DNA from: Treponema pectinovorum
GTDB lineage: Bacteria > Spirochaetota > Spirochaetia > Treponematales > Treponemataceae
Assembly: GCF_900497595.1 (NCBI RefSeq)
Contig: NZ_UFQO01000004.1
Span: 1-64,000, forward strand
Direction: 5' to 3'
DNA: 64,000 nt
Positions 8,202 through 16,063 of the stretch are shown piece by piece. Made by a program: the position numbers and the translations under genes. The notes under the pieces were generated by a model. The model did not search any database. It was not told the DNA's origin and saw only the letters and a program-made list of their open reading frames with translations. Position 1 is the stretch's first letter; every line of letters starts with the position of its first letter.

Positions 8202-9509
8202 CTAAAAAAGCCTGCGCGATTCTACATAAAATCTCTTTTCGCTTGCTTCGCCCATGCTAAACGATTTTCTTGGAAGAGGCCCGTTTTCGTTTATTGTTAA
8301 AAAGAAAGAATCTTTTTCTATTGGAGGCAAAAGGATTGCGATATTTTTGTCGATTTTTCCAAGGTTTACAGTTTCTTTTGTTCCGTGTATGTAGTCAATT
8401 TGAGTTTTGTCCGCACCTTTTTTTGTCATATATTCATCTAAAATTGGTTGCAATGCAGAAATCGCCAGCGCTTTTATCGAAGTTTGAAGCATTTTAAAAG
8501 ATGTTTTATCATTTTTTGTGAATATAAAACCGTATCTTGCACCTTCTGTATTTTTTTCGGCAACAGAATCTTCGAGGCTCTGCTCATCTTGTTTTTCGAT
8601 TATTTTTCCGTCTAACTTTTTTGCAATGTAATCCAAAACTTCATCACTTTCCAAATCAAAAAGGACGCGATGAATTGGCTCAAAAGTGAGTCCCGTGTCG
8701 TAGATGTTTACAACTTCAACGAGTGCATATCGAACTGGCGAATCTTTTGGAAGATTTTGTTTGTTTTCTTCCCAGACCGCTTTTGCAGTTGCAAGAGAGT
8801 GATTTCCGTCGCCCACTGCAAACAAAAATGTGTTTCCGTCTTTGTCGGTTCCGCTTTGTGCGAGCGAAGAGATTGCGTCTTCAAGCAGAGATTCTGCTTC
8901 TTTTCCTTTTAATGCCCAGCCTGTTATGCTTCCAGAGTCTTGCATCAGAGATCCGTCGTAAACTGGCGATGTTTTTTTTGCAAGTTTTTCCGCTCCGCCT
9001 ATGAGCAAATCGTCTTTGTCGTTTGCAAGCAGCATTATGTGTGGTAGCTCAAGTGCCGCATTGTTTCTTATCTTCATTCTTGGGGGGATTCGCTCTGGGA
9101 CGGTTGCTTCTGTCGCGCGAATAGGTGCTTTTGAAAAAGGTTTCCATTCGTATTTATCCAAATCCACGCAGAGTACAAGCCCACGCCTGGTGCGACCATA
9201 GGCAGTCTTGCGTTCAAGATATATGCATTCGCTCTGCTCTTCTTCAAAAACACCATCTTTTATGTAAGCATGCATTTTTTCTTTTATGTTTTTTATTCGC
9301 TCTTCGCCATCGCCAGATGAGAGATAAACTTCTGGAAAAATCAAATTCAAGGTTGAAGGCTTGCCCTTTGTTAGTTCTTCGGTCTTTTTCCAATAATCAA
9401 AATCTTGCGTGCACTGATCGCAGGCGATTACAGACCAAGTTTTTAAGTCGATATTTTTTGGTAAAAGGATTTTTGGAATTGAAATTCCGTATTTTTCAAG
9501 TGTTTTCAT
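8202..9509 (-). CDS. DUF1015 family protein
   Basis: 435 residues matching the DUF1015 family along its length: an N-terminal IACDQCTQDFDYWKK segment, RATEATVPERIPPR in the middle, and the conserved VGDGNHSLATAKA motif that is the family's best-known block. The biochemical role is not settled. In several anaerobes members sit beside serC and serA, so a link to serine metabolism is plausible, but here the gene is about 15 kb from them. It has no signal peptide and should be cytosolic. The ATG lies 6 bp after a TAATAT hexamer with no Shine-Dalgarno sequence. It is divergent from rpoN with 108 bp between the start codons. Confidence 0.88.
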   Translation of the reverse strand: MKTLEKYGISIPKILLPKNIDLKTWSVIACDQCTQDFDYWKKTEELTKGKPSTLNLIFPEVYLSSGDGEERIKNIKEKMHAYIKDGVFEEEQSECIYLERKTAYGRTRRGLVLCVDLDKYEWKPFSKAPIRATEATVPERIPPRMKIRNNAALELPHIMLLANDKDDLLIGGAEKLAKKTSPVYDGSLMQDSGSITGWALKGKEAESLLEDAISSLAQSGTDKDGNTFLFAVGDGNHSLATAKAVWEENKQNLPKDSPVRYALVEVVNIYDTGLTFEPIHRVLFDLESDEVLDYIAKKLDGKIIEKQDEQSLEDSVAEKNTEGARYGFIFTKNDKTSFKMLQTSIKALAISALQPILDEYMTKKGADKTQIDYIHGTKETVNLGKIDKNIAILLPPIEKDSFFLTINENGPLPRKSFSMGEASEKRFYVESRRLF

Positions 9510-9515
9510 ATTTTT

Positions 9516-9521
9516 ATATTA
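9516..9521 (-). promoter_or_regulatory. -10 element of the DUF1015 gene, leaderless arrangement
   Basis: TAATAT on the minus strand is 6 bp from the ATG at 9509. No convincing -35 was found. Confidence 0.4.
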
Positions 9522-9604
9522 GCGGAAAAAAAAACATCTGTATATCAAAATGATTGCATCGCAAAATTGAAAATTCAATATCAACTAATTTTTTTCATTT
9601 AAGG

Positions 9605-9610
9605 TATAAT
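9605..9610 (+). promoter_or_regulatory. -10 element of rpoN, leaderless arrangement
   Basis: A perfect TATAAT lies 7 bp before the rpoN ATG, with no ribosome binding site between. The -35 is weak. Confidence 0.5.
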
Positions 9611-9617
9611 CAAAAAT

Positions 9618-11105
9618 ATGGCAAATGTTCCGACTTTTTCTCTTTTGCAAAGGACTTCTCAAAATCAATCTCAAAAACAACTTCAAAGTCAGAAATTGAG
9701 TCAAAAGCAGTTGATGGCATTAAAATTCCTTTCGCTTTCTTCTGTAGATTTACGGCGAGAAATTTATGATACCGTTGCAAAAAATCCTGCACTGATAATT
9801 ACTAAAGATTTTAACGAAGAAGGTGTTAATGATGCTCGTGTTTCTTTTGCAGGCGACAATCTTAGAGTTTCTTCTGTAAGTAAAAGTGGAATCGAAGCAA
9901 GCGATAATTTTCAGTCTGCACTGGAGTCTTCCCCTGACGAAAGGCAAACCTTGAGCGAGCATCTTTTACACCAATTTTTGTCTGTAGAACACAGCCCTTC
10001 TCAAGAAAAATTGGGAGTTGCGTTGATTCACAATTTGGATAAAAACGGTTTTCATATTTTGGAGCCTCTCTCTCTGCTCGATAAAAACGATAAAAATCAA
10101 ACTCCAAAACTTTTAGAAAAAACGATTGATTATATTCAAAGGCTCGATCCAGAAGGATGTTGCTGCCGCAATTTTGAAGAAAGTCTCTTTGTTCAGGCGA
10201 GTATAAGAGAGGATGCTCCGGAAGCTGCACTTTTTATTTTGAACGGGCATTTTGATTTGTTACAACCTCCACAGCCAGTAAAGATTTTAAAAAAGATAAG
10301 CGAATTAAAAAAAGATTTTCCAAATAAAACTGGCGATATTTCGTTTTCGCTTGAAGATATTGAAAACGCTCTTTCTTATATTAAAAAACTCGAGCCATTT
10401 CCTGCTTCTCAATTTTCGCCGTCGGATAATGCATATATTCAACCAGATGTTTATGTTGAAAAAAATGAACAAACAGGCGCTTATTCCGTGCGTGCAAATG
10501 ATGAACTTCTGCCCGTTGTTGGACTTTCCCCTGATTTTTATGAACTTTCGCTCGAGCGTTCTAGAGTTACAAAATCTACAGAAAAATCAGAAAAAAAACG
10601 CTCTGAGCACAGATTTATAATGGAAAGCGTTCGTTCTGCAAAAGATTTTATGGAAAGCCTGCAATTCCGAAAAAAAACGCTTCTTCTAGCGTGTCAGCAA
10701 ATTGTTATTGCTCAAAAGGATTTTTTTGAAAAAGGACCTTCATTCTTAAAGCCTCTGCGTCAAAAAGATATTGCCAGTTTGATTGGCGTTCACGAAGCGA
10801 CGATAAGCCGAATGGCAAACGAAAAATATCTTCGCTGTGACAGAGGACTTTTTAGAATTGACTTCTTTTTTACAAATGCTGTTGGAACAAATGATAGCGG
10901 AACTGAGCAAAAGGAAACCTCTTCAAAAACCGCTGTTATGTATGAACTTGAGCAAATTCTAAAAGAGCACAAAGGCGATGAAAAACCTTTGAGCGACCAA
11001 AAAATCTCCGACTTGCTTTTGGAAAAAGGAATTAAAATTGCAAGGCGAACTGTTGCAAAATATCGTTCCCAGTTGAATATCGATTCTTCTTATACGAGGC
11101 TGTGA
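9618..11105 (+). CDS. rpoN: RNA polymerase sigma-54 factor
   Basis: 495 residues with the full sigma-54 layout. The Gln-rich N-terminal activator-interaction region (about 6-55) contains repeated SQKQL-type words. A core-binding region follows, then an HTH segment with DIASLIGVHEATISRM (about 385-400), and the C-terminal RpoN box ARRTVAKYRS that reads the -24 element. It directs transcription that depends on AAA+ enhancer-binding proteins, none of which is in this window. It opens a cluster with hpf, hprK and ptsH, resembling the proteobacterial rpoN-hpf-PTS neighbourhood. The start codon is placed by the -10 element 7 bp upstream. Confidence 0.95.
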   Translation: MANVPTFSLLQRTSQNQSQKQLQSQKLSQKQLMALKFLSLSSVDLRREIYDTVAKNPALIITKDFNEEGVNDARVSFAGDNLRVSSVSKSGIEASDNFQSALESSPDERQTLSEHLLHQFLSVEHSPSQEKLGVALIHNLDKNGFHILEPLSLLDKNDKNQTPKLLEKTIDYIQRLDPEGCCCRNFEESLFVQASIREDAPEAALFILNGHFDLLQPPQPVKILKKISELKKDFPNKTGDISFSLEDIENALSYIKKLEPFPASQFSPSDNAYIQPDVYVEKNEQTGAYSVRANDELLPVVGLSPDFYELSLERSRVTKSTEKSEKKRSEHRFIMESVRSAKDFMESLQFRKKTLLLACQQIVIAQKDFFEKGPSFLKPLRQKDIASLIGVHEATISRMANEKYLRCDRGLFRIDFFFTNAVGTNDSGTEQKETSSKTAVMYELEQILKEHKGDEKPLSDQKISDLLLEKGIKIARRTVAKYRSQLNIDSSYTRL

Positions 11106-11114
11106 TTTTTTAAT

Positions 11115-11143
11115 TTGTTTTATCTGCTCATTCATATTATACT
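11115..11143 (+). promoter_or_regulatory. Putative hpf promoter
   Basis: TTGTTT (11115-11120) and TATACT (11138-11143) with 17-bp spacing; predicted start near 11150. The transcript would begin just before the ribosome binding site of the small upstream ORF. Confidence 0.5.
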
Positions 11144-11163
11144 AATCACTGCTGGGGGATAAA

Positions 11164-11214
11164 ATGATTTTATTCGCTTGCGTTTTTATACATCATAAGG
11201 GGGAATCAATATGA
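11164..11214 (+). CDS. 16-codon upstream ORF coupled to hpf
   Basis: GGGGG at 11154-11158 sits 5 bp before an ATG that opens 16 codons (product MILFACVFIHHKGESI). Its TGA overlaps the hpf ATG as ATGA, and the hpf ribosome binding site lies inside it. This is the geometry of a leader peptide or translational coupler. ATAAAA/TTTTAT around the ATG is a short dyad that could fold over the start. Expression is not shown; chance cannot be excluded for so short a frame. Confidence 0.45.
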   Translation: MILFACVFIHHKGESI

Positions 11215-11495
11215 CAAAAAATGTATCAGCAAGTTTTGAGCTTGAAAAAAAACAGTCGGAACTCATTGAAAAAAAACTTGAAAGAATAAAATATGCAGAC
11301 GACTTAATCGTTGATCTTAGCGTTCGCGTAAAACGAGAAAAAGAGTATATATTTGAAGCAACTGCAAATTTTCGTTGGGGTGCACAGGCTCATGTTAGTG
11401 GCAAAGATTTTGATTTTGCAGCGGCACTCAACAAGATGATGGATGTTTTAGATGTAAAGATAAAAAAAGAAAAAGATAAAATTCAAGAAAAGTGA
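11211..11495 (+). CDS. hpf: Ribosome hibernation promoting factor (short HPF/RaiA type)
   Basis: 94 residues, the size of short HPF and RaiA proteins, which bind the 30S decoding region and inactivate ribosomes in slow growth. The beta-alpha-beta-beta-beta-alpha pattern is visible: an N-terminal strand, a long charged helix ending KLERIKYADDLIVD, strands with VKREKEYIFEATA, then a C-terminal helix with FAAALNKMMDVLDVKIKKEKDK. It lacks the C-terminal dimerisation domain of long HPF. AGGGGG lies 8 bp before the ATG. It follows rpoN and is closed by a terminator before hprK. Confidence 0.88.
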   Translation: MTKNVSASFELEKKQSELIEKKLERIKYADDLIVDLSVRVKREKEYIFEATANFRWGAQAHVSGKDFDFAAALNKMMDVLDVKIKKEKDKIQEK

Positions 11496-11507
11496 TAGAG
11501 CACTTAG

Positions 11508-11538
11508 AACACAGCGCAAAATGCTGTGTTTTTTTTAT
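11508..11538 (+). terminator. Terminator between hpf and hprK
   Basis: AACACAGC (11508-11515) pairs with GCTGTGTT (11523-11530), with a 7-nt loop followed by T-rich sequence. Confidence 0.85.
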
Positions 11539-11546
11539 TTTATCAC

Positions 11547-11575
11547 TTGTTTTATGCCCTTATTTTCTGTATAGT
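11547..11575 (+). promoter_or_regulatory. hprK promoter, near-leaderless
   Basis: TTGTTT (11547-11552) and TATAGT (11570-11575) with 17-bp spacing. Predicted start at about 11582, so the ATG at 11585 has almost no leader. Confidence 0.6.
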
Positions 11576-11584
11576 GTATTTTAT

Positions 11585-12574
11585 ATGATAGCTAAACCTT
11601 TTACAGTTTTAACTCTCTTAGATATGGAGTTAAAGGGGCACAATTCTTTAAATCTTCATTGCATTGCGGGGCGCAAAGGCTTAACTCGGGTTATAACTGT
11701 TCCAAATATAAATCGTCCGGGATTGGAACTTTCTGGTTTTTTTGACGCTTTTACGAGTGAGTGCGTTCAAATTTTTGGTAGAGGCGAAACCGCTTTTATC
11801 GAAAAGCTATACAAAGAGAATAAAGTTGACACTGTTGAAAAATTGTTTTCTTACAAAATTCCCTGTGCTGTTTTTACACATAACCTTTTGCCAAATTCTC
11901 AATTTTTAGAAGTTGCAGAAAGAAGTGGTTGCGCGGTTTTACAAACAGATCTTGAATCTTCTGAATTTGCAATCAGGCTGTTAAGAGCTTTTTCTAATAT
12001 GTTTGCTCCAAAAAAAACTCTTCACGGAGTTTTGGTTGAAGTCTATGGAATTGGTATCCTTTTGACAGGTCATTCTGGAATCGGTAAATCAGAATGTGCT
12101 TTGGAACTTATTGAAAGAGGGCATCGTCTTGTTGCTGACGATATTGTGGAAATCCGTTGTGTAAACGGAAATACAATTTTGGGGCAAGGTGCAAATAATT
12201 TTATAAGTCATCACATGGAAATTCGAGGACTTGGAATAATCAATGTAACTCAACTCTACGGTGTGGGCTCAATCAGAGAACAAAAAGAAGTGCAAATCAT
12301 AATAAAACTTGAAGAATGGGACCAAAATAAAATCTACGACAGGGTTGGTACAAATCTTTCTACTACAGAATTTTTAGGTGTGAAAATTCCTACGATTGAA
12401 ATTCCTGTTCGACCAGGAAGAAATCTTCCAATAATAATCGAGGCGGCTGCAATGAATGAAAGATTGAAGTACATGGGGTATAATTCCGCTCGAGATTTTA
12501 ATCAAAATATTTTAAAATGGATTGAATCTACAGATGCCCAAAACTCATATTACGGTTTTGACGACTCTTATTAG
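11585..12574 (+). CDS. hprK: HPr(Ser) kinase/phosphorylase
   Basis: Phosphorylates HPr on Ser46 and reverses this by phosphorolysis, linking sugar status to regulation. 329 residues, close to the family norm. The N-terminal ligand-like domain is followed by Walker A GHSGIGKSE near residue 162, then the family stretch RLVADDIVEI and the C-terminal MEIRGLGIINV signature. An upstream in-frame GTG would add 31 hydrophobic residues across the hpf terminator and the promoter, so the ATG at 11585 was chosen. Its substrate gene ptsH follows after 38 bp. The product is cytosolic and normally hexameric. Confidence 0.95.
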   Translation: MIAKPFTVLTLLDMELKGHNSLNLHCIAGRKGLTRVITVPNINRPGLELSGFFDAFTSECVQIFGRGETAFIEKLYKENKVDTVEKLFSYKIPCAVFTHNLLPNSQFLEVAERSGCAVLQTDLESSEFAIRLLRAFSNMFAPKKTLHGVLVEVYGIGILLTGHSGIGKSECALELIERGHRLVADDIVEIRCVNGNTILGQGANNFISHHMEIRGLGIINVTQLYGVGSIREQKEVQIIIKLEEWDQNKIYDRVGTNLSTTEFLGVKIPTIEIPVRPGRNLPIIIEAAAMNERLKYMGYNSARDFNQNILKWIESTDAQNSYYGFDDSY

Positions 12575-12612
12575 AGATAAACATACTAGAATATACTGAC
12601 AGAGAGGCTTTT

Positions 12613-12879
12613 ATGACAGAAAAAATTTTGACAGTACGCAATAGAGCAGGAATCCATGCTCGCCCAGCGGCGCTAATAGCGCAGACTGCAAACAAATTTG
12701 AGTGTGAAGTTGTGCTTATAAAAGACGATGCGGAAGTCAATGCAAAGTCAATAATGGGCGTAATAACGATGGCGGCAGGTTACAACTCGAATATAATTTT
12801 GCATACAGACGGCGAAGACGAAGTTCAGTGTGCGGATGCCCTTGTTCAGTTGTTTGAAAGCCGATTTGAAGAAGAATAG
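12613..12879 (+). CDS. ptsH: Phosphocarrier protein HPr
   Basis: 88 residues. His15 in GIHARPAA is the EI-dependent phosphorylation site, and Ser46 in AKSIMGV is the HprK target, both at the standard positions. A GAGAGG ribosome binding site precedes the ATG. The retained Ser46 next to hprK argues that the regulatory phosphorylation is active. No enzyme I or sugar-specific EII gene is in the window, so a mainly regulatory role, as proposed for other spirochaetes, is possible. lexA starts 8 bp after the stop. Confidence 0.96.
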   Translation: MTEKILTVRNRAGIHARPAALIAQTANKFECEVVLIKDDAEVNAKSIMGVITMAAGYNSNIILHTDGEDEVQCADALVQLFESRFEEE

Positions 12880-12887
12880 GAAAATCT

Positions 12888-13496
12888 ATGAAACAAATAA
12901 CAGACAGGCAACAGGAAGTTTTGTCGTTTATTTCTGCCTTTACAAAAGATAATTCATTTCCTCCAACTGTGCGCGAAATAAGCGAGCATTTTTCCATTTC
13001 TCTTAGAGCGGTTCAAGATCACATTGCGGCACTGCAAAAAAAAGGTTTTATTTCCATTAAACCAAAAAGTTCTCGTTCGATAAGAGTTTTACAGGAAGAT
13101 GAACCAGAAAGAGAAACTTTTGTAGGGCGAGTTCCTGTTTTGGGAACTGTTGCAGCAGGCAAGCCTCTTTTAAGCGAAGAAAATTTAGATGGATACATAA
13201 ATTTGACAGAGCCTTTTGTTCGGCCAGGAAAAAATTATTTTGCGCTTAGAGTTCGTGGAACAAGCATGATAAATGCAGGAATTTTAGAAGGAGACCTTGC
13301 AATCGTTGAACAGTGTTCAACTGCTGTAGACGGACAGATTGTAGTTGCAGTTCTCGATGATGCAATCACTTTAAAACGATATTACAAAGAATCGGACAGG
13401 ATAAGATTGCAACCAGAAAATCCTGATTTTCAGCCCATTTATTGCAGCGATTTGAGAGTTGTTGGAATCCTTTCTAACATAGTTCGTACTTATTAA
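12888..13496 (+). CDS. lexA: LexA repressor
   Basis: SOS repressor and self-cleaving S24 peptidase, 202 residues. The N-terminal winged helix includes PPTVREISEHFSISLRAVQ. The cleavage site Ala90-Gly91 is in TVAAGKP. Catalytic Ser126 (RGTSMINAG) and Lys163 (ITLKRYY) are 37 residues apart, as in E. coli LexA. All elements for RecA-stimulated autocleavage are present. AGGAAAA precedes the ATG. It sits between ptsH and holA in a tight run. I could not identify an SOS box in this window by eye. Confidence 0.95.
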   Translation: MKQITDRQQEVLSFISAFTKDNSFPPTVREISEHFSISLRAVQDHIAALQKKGFISIKPKSSRSIRVLQEDEPERETFVGRVPVLGTVAAGKPLLSEENLDGYINLTEPFVRPGKNYFALRVRGTSMINAGILEGDLAIVEQCSTAVDGQIVVAVLDDAITLKRYYKESDRIRLQPENPDFQPIYCSDLRVVGILSNIVRTY

Positions 13497-13499
13497 AAA

Positions 13500-14531
13500 A
13501 TGTCAGCACCTATATATCTTTACACTGGACCAGAACTCGGAGAAAAAAACGAGCAGATACTTTCTCTAAAAGATAACTTAAAGAAAAAATACGGTTCTAG
13601 TGATGATTTTGTGTACTATGGAATGGATTTGGATATGGGGGAAGTCCTGTCTCAGCTTATGACAGAATCACTTTTTACTCCAGCAACTTTTGTCACAATT
13701 CGAAATGCTGAACTTGTAAAAGATAAAAAAGATATAGAAATGCTTCAAAACTGGATTTTATCCGCATCTAAAAAAACAGAAGATTCTACGGTTTTGGTTT
13801 TGGTTTCTGATGAGATGAAAGTTGATTCAAAACTTGAAAAACTTGTTCCTTCAGAAAACAAAAAGATTTTTTGGGAGATGTTTGAAAATCGCAAGGAACA
13901 GTGGCTGCATTCATTTTTTAAGAAAAACGGTTATTCTCTAGAAAGCGAGGCTGCTCAATCGATTTTAGAAATGATAGAAAACAATACGGAAGCTCTAAAA
14001 ACTGAATGCTCGCAATTTTTTTTCTGCTTTCCTGCTGGACACACCGTAACCAGTGCCGATGTTGAAAAAGTCCTTTCCCACAACAGAGAAGAATCTGCGT
14101 TTTCGCTTTTTGACGCTATGTCAGAAAATTTTCCTGCTCAAAAACGCTTGGAAAATTGCCTTTCTATCTTGCAAAAAATAAGGCTTTCTAAAAAAGACAG
14201 CACACCAGTTGTAATCACCGCAGGACTCTCTTATTGTTTTAGAAAACTTTCACTTTGGCAGTCGCTTCATTCGACGTCTTCTCCATCTGATTTGGATTTA
14301 AAGAAAAATGGTTTTAATTCAAAACAGGCTCAAAAACAATACGCCAGGGCTGGTTCTGTTTGGACGGCTGGTCAAGTTGCTGCAATACTTTCCCTCATCT
14401 CCAAAACTGATGTTGAAATCCGCAGCCTAGGTACTTCTTTTCAGGATACAAAGCTTTCTATGATGCTCTACGAAATAATAATAAAAAACGGTGCTTACTG
14501 CTGTGCGTACGAGAGCGATATTTTTTCATAA
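13500..14531 (+). CDS. holA: DNA polymerase III delta subunit
   Basis: 343 residues, the usual size for HolA, the clamp-loader subunit that opens the beta clamp. The N-terminal YLYTGPELGEKNEQI and the TESLFTPATFVTIRNAELV region match the family, as does a helical C-terminal third with RLSKKDSTPVVITAGLSYCFRKL. HolA sequences are weakly conserved, so the call rests on the overall pattern. It starts 3 bp after the lexA stop without a clear ribosome binding site, so it is probably translationally coupled to lexA. Confidence 0.85.
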   Translation: MSAPIYLYTGPELGEKNEQILSLKDNLKKKYGSSDDFVYYGMDLDMGEVLSQLMTESLFTPATFVTIRNAELVKDKKDIEMLQNWILSASKKTEDSTVLVLVSDEMKVDSKLEKLVPSENKKIFWEMFENRKEQWLHSFFKKNGYSLESEAAQSILEMIENNTEALKTECSQFFFCFPAGHTVTSADVEKVLSHNREESAFSLFDAMSENFPAQKRLENCLSILQKIRLSKKDSTPVVITAGLSYCFRKLSLWQSLHSTSSPSDLDLKKNGFNSKQAQKQYARAGSVWTAGQVAAILSLISKTDVEIRSLGTSFQDTKLSMMLYEIIIKNGAYCCAYESDIFS

Positions 14532-14583
14532 TCATCGCGTAAATTTTTCTAAAAAAATCGCGAATCCTAAAAAACAGGATAAA

Positions 14584-14811
14584 TCATTTTATTTCGATTT
14601 TGTTTAGGAGTTCTTTTAAAGCGATTACTTCCTGAGCAGTTAAAGAAATTCCTTTCCCCATTTTTTGGTGATCTGGAGCCCAAGGCCTTATATCGTATTT
14701 TTCAGGTCTTCCACCCCAGCTGACTTTATTCAATTCCGTAGTCCAGCCAGACTTCGAGGTTGAAAAAACACCTAATTTTTCGGTAATTTCATAAGAAAAA
14801 TCATCTGCCAT
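14584..14811 (-). CDS. YdbC/PC4-like single-stranded DNA-binding protein
   Basis: 75 residues. It matches the short bacterial YdbC family, which adopts the PC4 (transcription coactivator p15) fold and binds single-stranded DNA as a dimer. Supporting words are GWTTELNKVSWGGRPEKYDIRPW and GISLTAQEVIALKELL. AGGAG lies upstream of the ATG on the minus strand. Its cellular role is unclear. It converges with holA, from which it is separated by 52 bp containing only weak inverted repeats. Expression would come from its own promoter in the 14812-14980 gap. Confidence 0.8.
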   Translation of the reverse strand: MADDFSYEITEKLGVFSTSKSGWTTELNKVSWGGRPEKYDIRPWAPDHQKMGKGISLTAQEVIALKELLNKIEIK

Positions 14812-14980
14812 AAAATTTTCTCCTATTTTCTATTTATTTTATGTGGAGTAATTGAAGATATTATAACCTTGAAATTTAAAGGAATCATTAAAAATCCTAT
14901 TTTTGTTTTTTGCCAGTTGCTCTATGCTATTTTCTTAATTATAATCATTATATATAAATCCATTAAAAATGGGGGATAAC

Positions 14981-16063
14981 GTGAAAAAAATAATTTCTGC
15001 ACTTTTGTGTGCAATGGCAGTTTTTTTTATTATTTCCTGTAAATCAACTCCTAAAGAAGAACCTCAGACGGAAACACAGGATGTTGTTACAGATGTAAAA
15101 GAAGAGGTTGCACAGACTGTTGACTATTCGGCTGCAAACCAATCTTTGTGGGCTTTGACAGAAGCTGCACGACAGGATGCAATCGCTTCTGGTGCAAAAA
15201 AGTATTATGCAGAAGGATTTGAAGCAACCGAGTCAATCTATTCAACCGTAAAAAATGATTTAGAATCATCGCCTAGCGTAGATCATTCTGAAAAGATTAA
15301 GGATTTGACTTCTCGCTATAAATCTTTGTCTGCGGCAAGTCAGGCTCGTGTTCTAAAAGAAAAAGCCGACACACTTTCTCTTTCTGGCGAAGATAAGGCT
15401 TCTTACGAGGCTGGAGAAAAAGCACTTGCCGAATATCTTGCATTGGGAACTTCTGCTTCTGGAGACGCTTTACTTGCAAAAGCAAACGAAGCTCTAAATG
15501 CTTATAACGATGTTGTAAATAAAGGTCTCAAAGCTAATGCCGCTCGCGAAAGGCAGGCTTCTCTTGAAGCAAAGAGAAAGGCAGACAGTGTAAAAGCAGG
15601 TGTTGCAAAGAAAGATGAATATTTAAAGGCCGCAGAAACGTTTAAAAAAGCAGATTCTTCATATGTTACAGGCGATATAGAAGGTGCTTTTAAAGGATAT
15701 AGAAGTTCTAAAGAAGTATTCGTTTCTCTTTTTGAAACAATTCAAGAAAAAAGGATGGCTGCGCAGGCTTTGATTGATGCAGCAAAACAGAGAGTTTCTA
15801 ATGCGGAAAATTATGCAGTAGAGGCGGATTCTATCGCTCCACTTTCTGGTGAAGTTGCAGGAATTGAAAAAGAAGACGCTGTTCTTTTGGAAGAAGACAA
15901 ATTTGAAAATCCTGAAAAAGCAGTTATAGATGTTGAAGGCGGAGTTACAGCCAAGACTGCAGAAAAAGTTGCTGAAACTGCTATTTCTGCTGAAGAAAAG
16001 GCTGATTCTGTTAAGAACAATGCTGCAACTCAGATAAAAGATGCAACATCGGAGGCAAAATAA
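14981..16063 (+). CDS. Alanine/lysine-rich lipoprotein, function unknown
   Basis: About 360 residues. A signal peptide ends in a spirochaete-type lipobox, FIISC, so the mature protein would be lipid-anchored. The rest is strongly helical and rich in Ala, Lys, Glu and Ser, with coiled-coil character and no recognised enzyme motif. I start it at GTG 14981, because GGGGG sits 5 bp upstream. An ATG four codons earlier lies in the ribosome binding site itself and would put charged residues before the signal peptide. The stop overlaps the next start (TAATG), so it forms an operon with the LysM protein and may act with it at the cell envelope. Confidence 0.75.
   Translation: MKKIISALLCAMAVFFIISCKSTPKEEPQTETQDVVTDVKEEVAQTVDYSAANQSLWALTEAARQDAIASGAKKYYAEGFEATESIYSTVKNDLESSPSVDHSEKIKDLTSRYKSLSAASQARVLKEKADTLSLSGEDKASYEAGEKALAEYLALGTSASGDALLAKANEALNAYNDVVNKGLKANAARERQASLEAKRKADSVKAGVAKKDEYLKAAETFKKADSSYVTGDIEGAFKGYRSSKEVFVSLFETIQEKRMAAQALIDAAKQRVSNAENYAVEADSIAPLSGEVAGIEKEDAVLLEEDKFENPEKAVIDVEGGVTAKTAEKVAETAISAEEKADSVKNNAATQIKDATSEAK

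Noticed and set aside
11492-11584. N-terminally extended HprK starting at GTG 11492
   Set aside because: The extension crosses the hpf terminator and the TTGTTT/TATAGT promoter and has no counterpart in the family.
14532-14583. Terminator between holA and the YdbC-like gene
   Set aside because: Only short stems (TCGCG/CGCGA and ATCCT/AGGAT) with long loops or no T-run were found, so no confident call is made.
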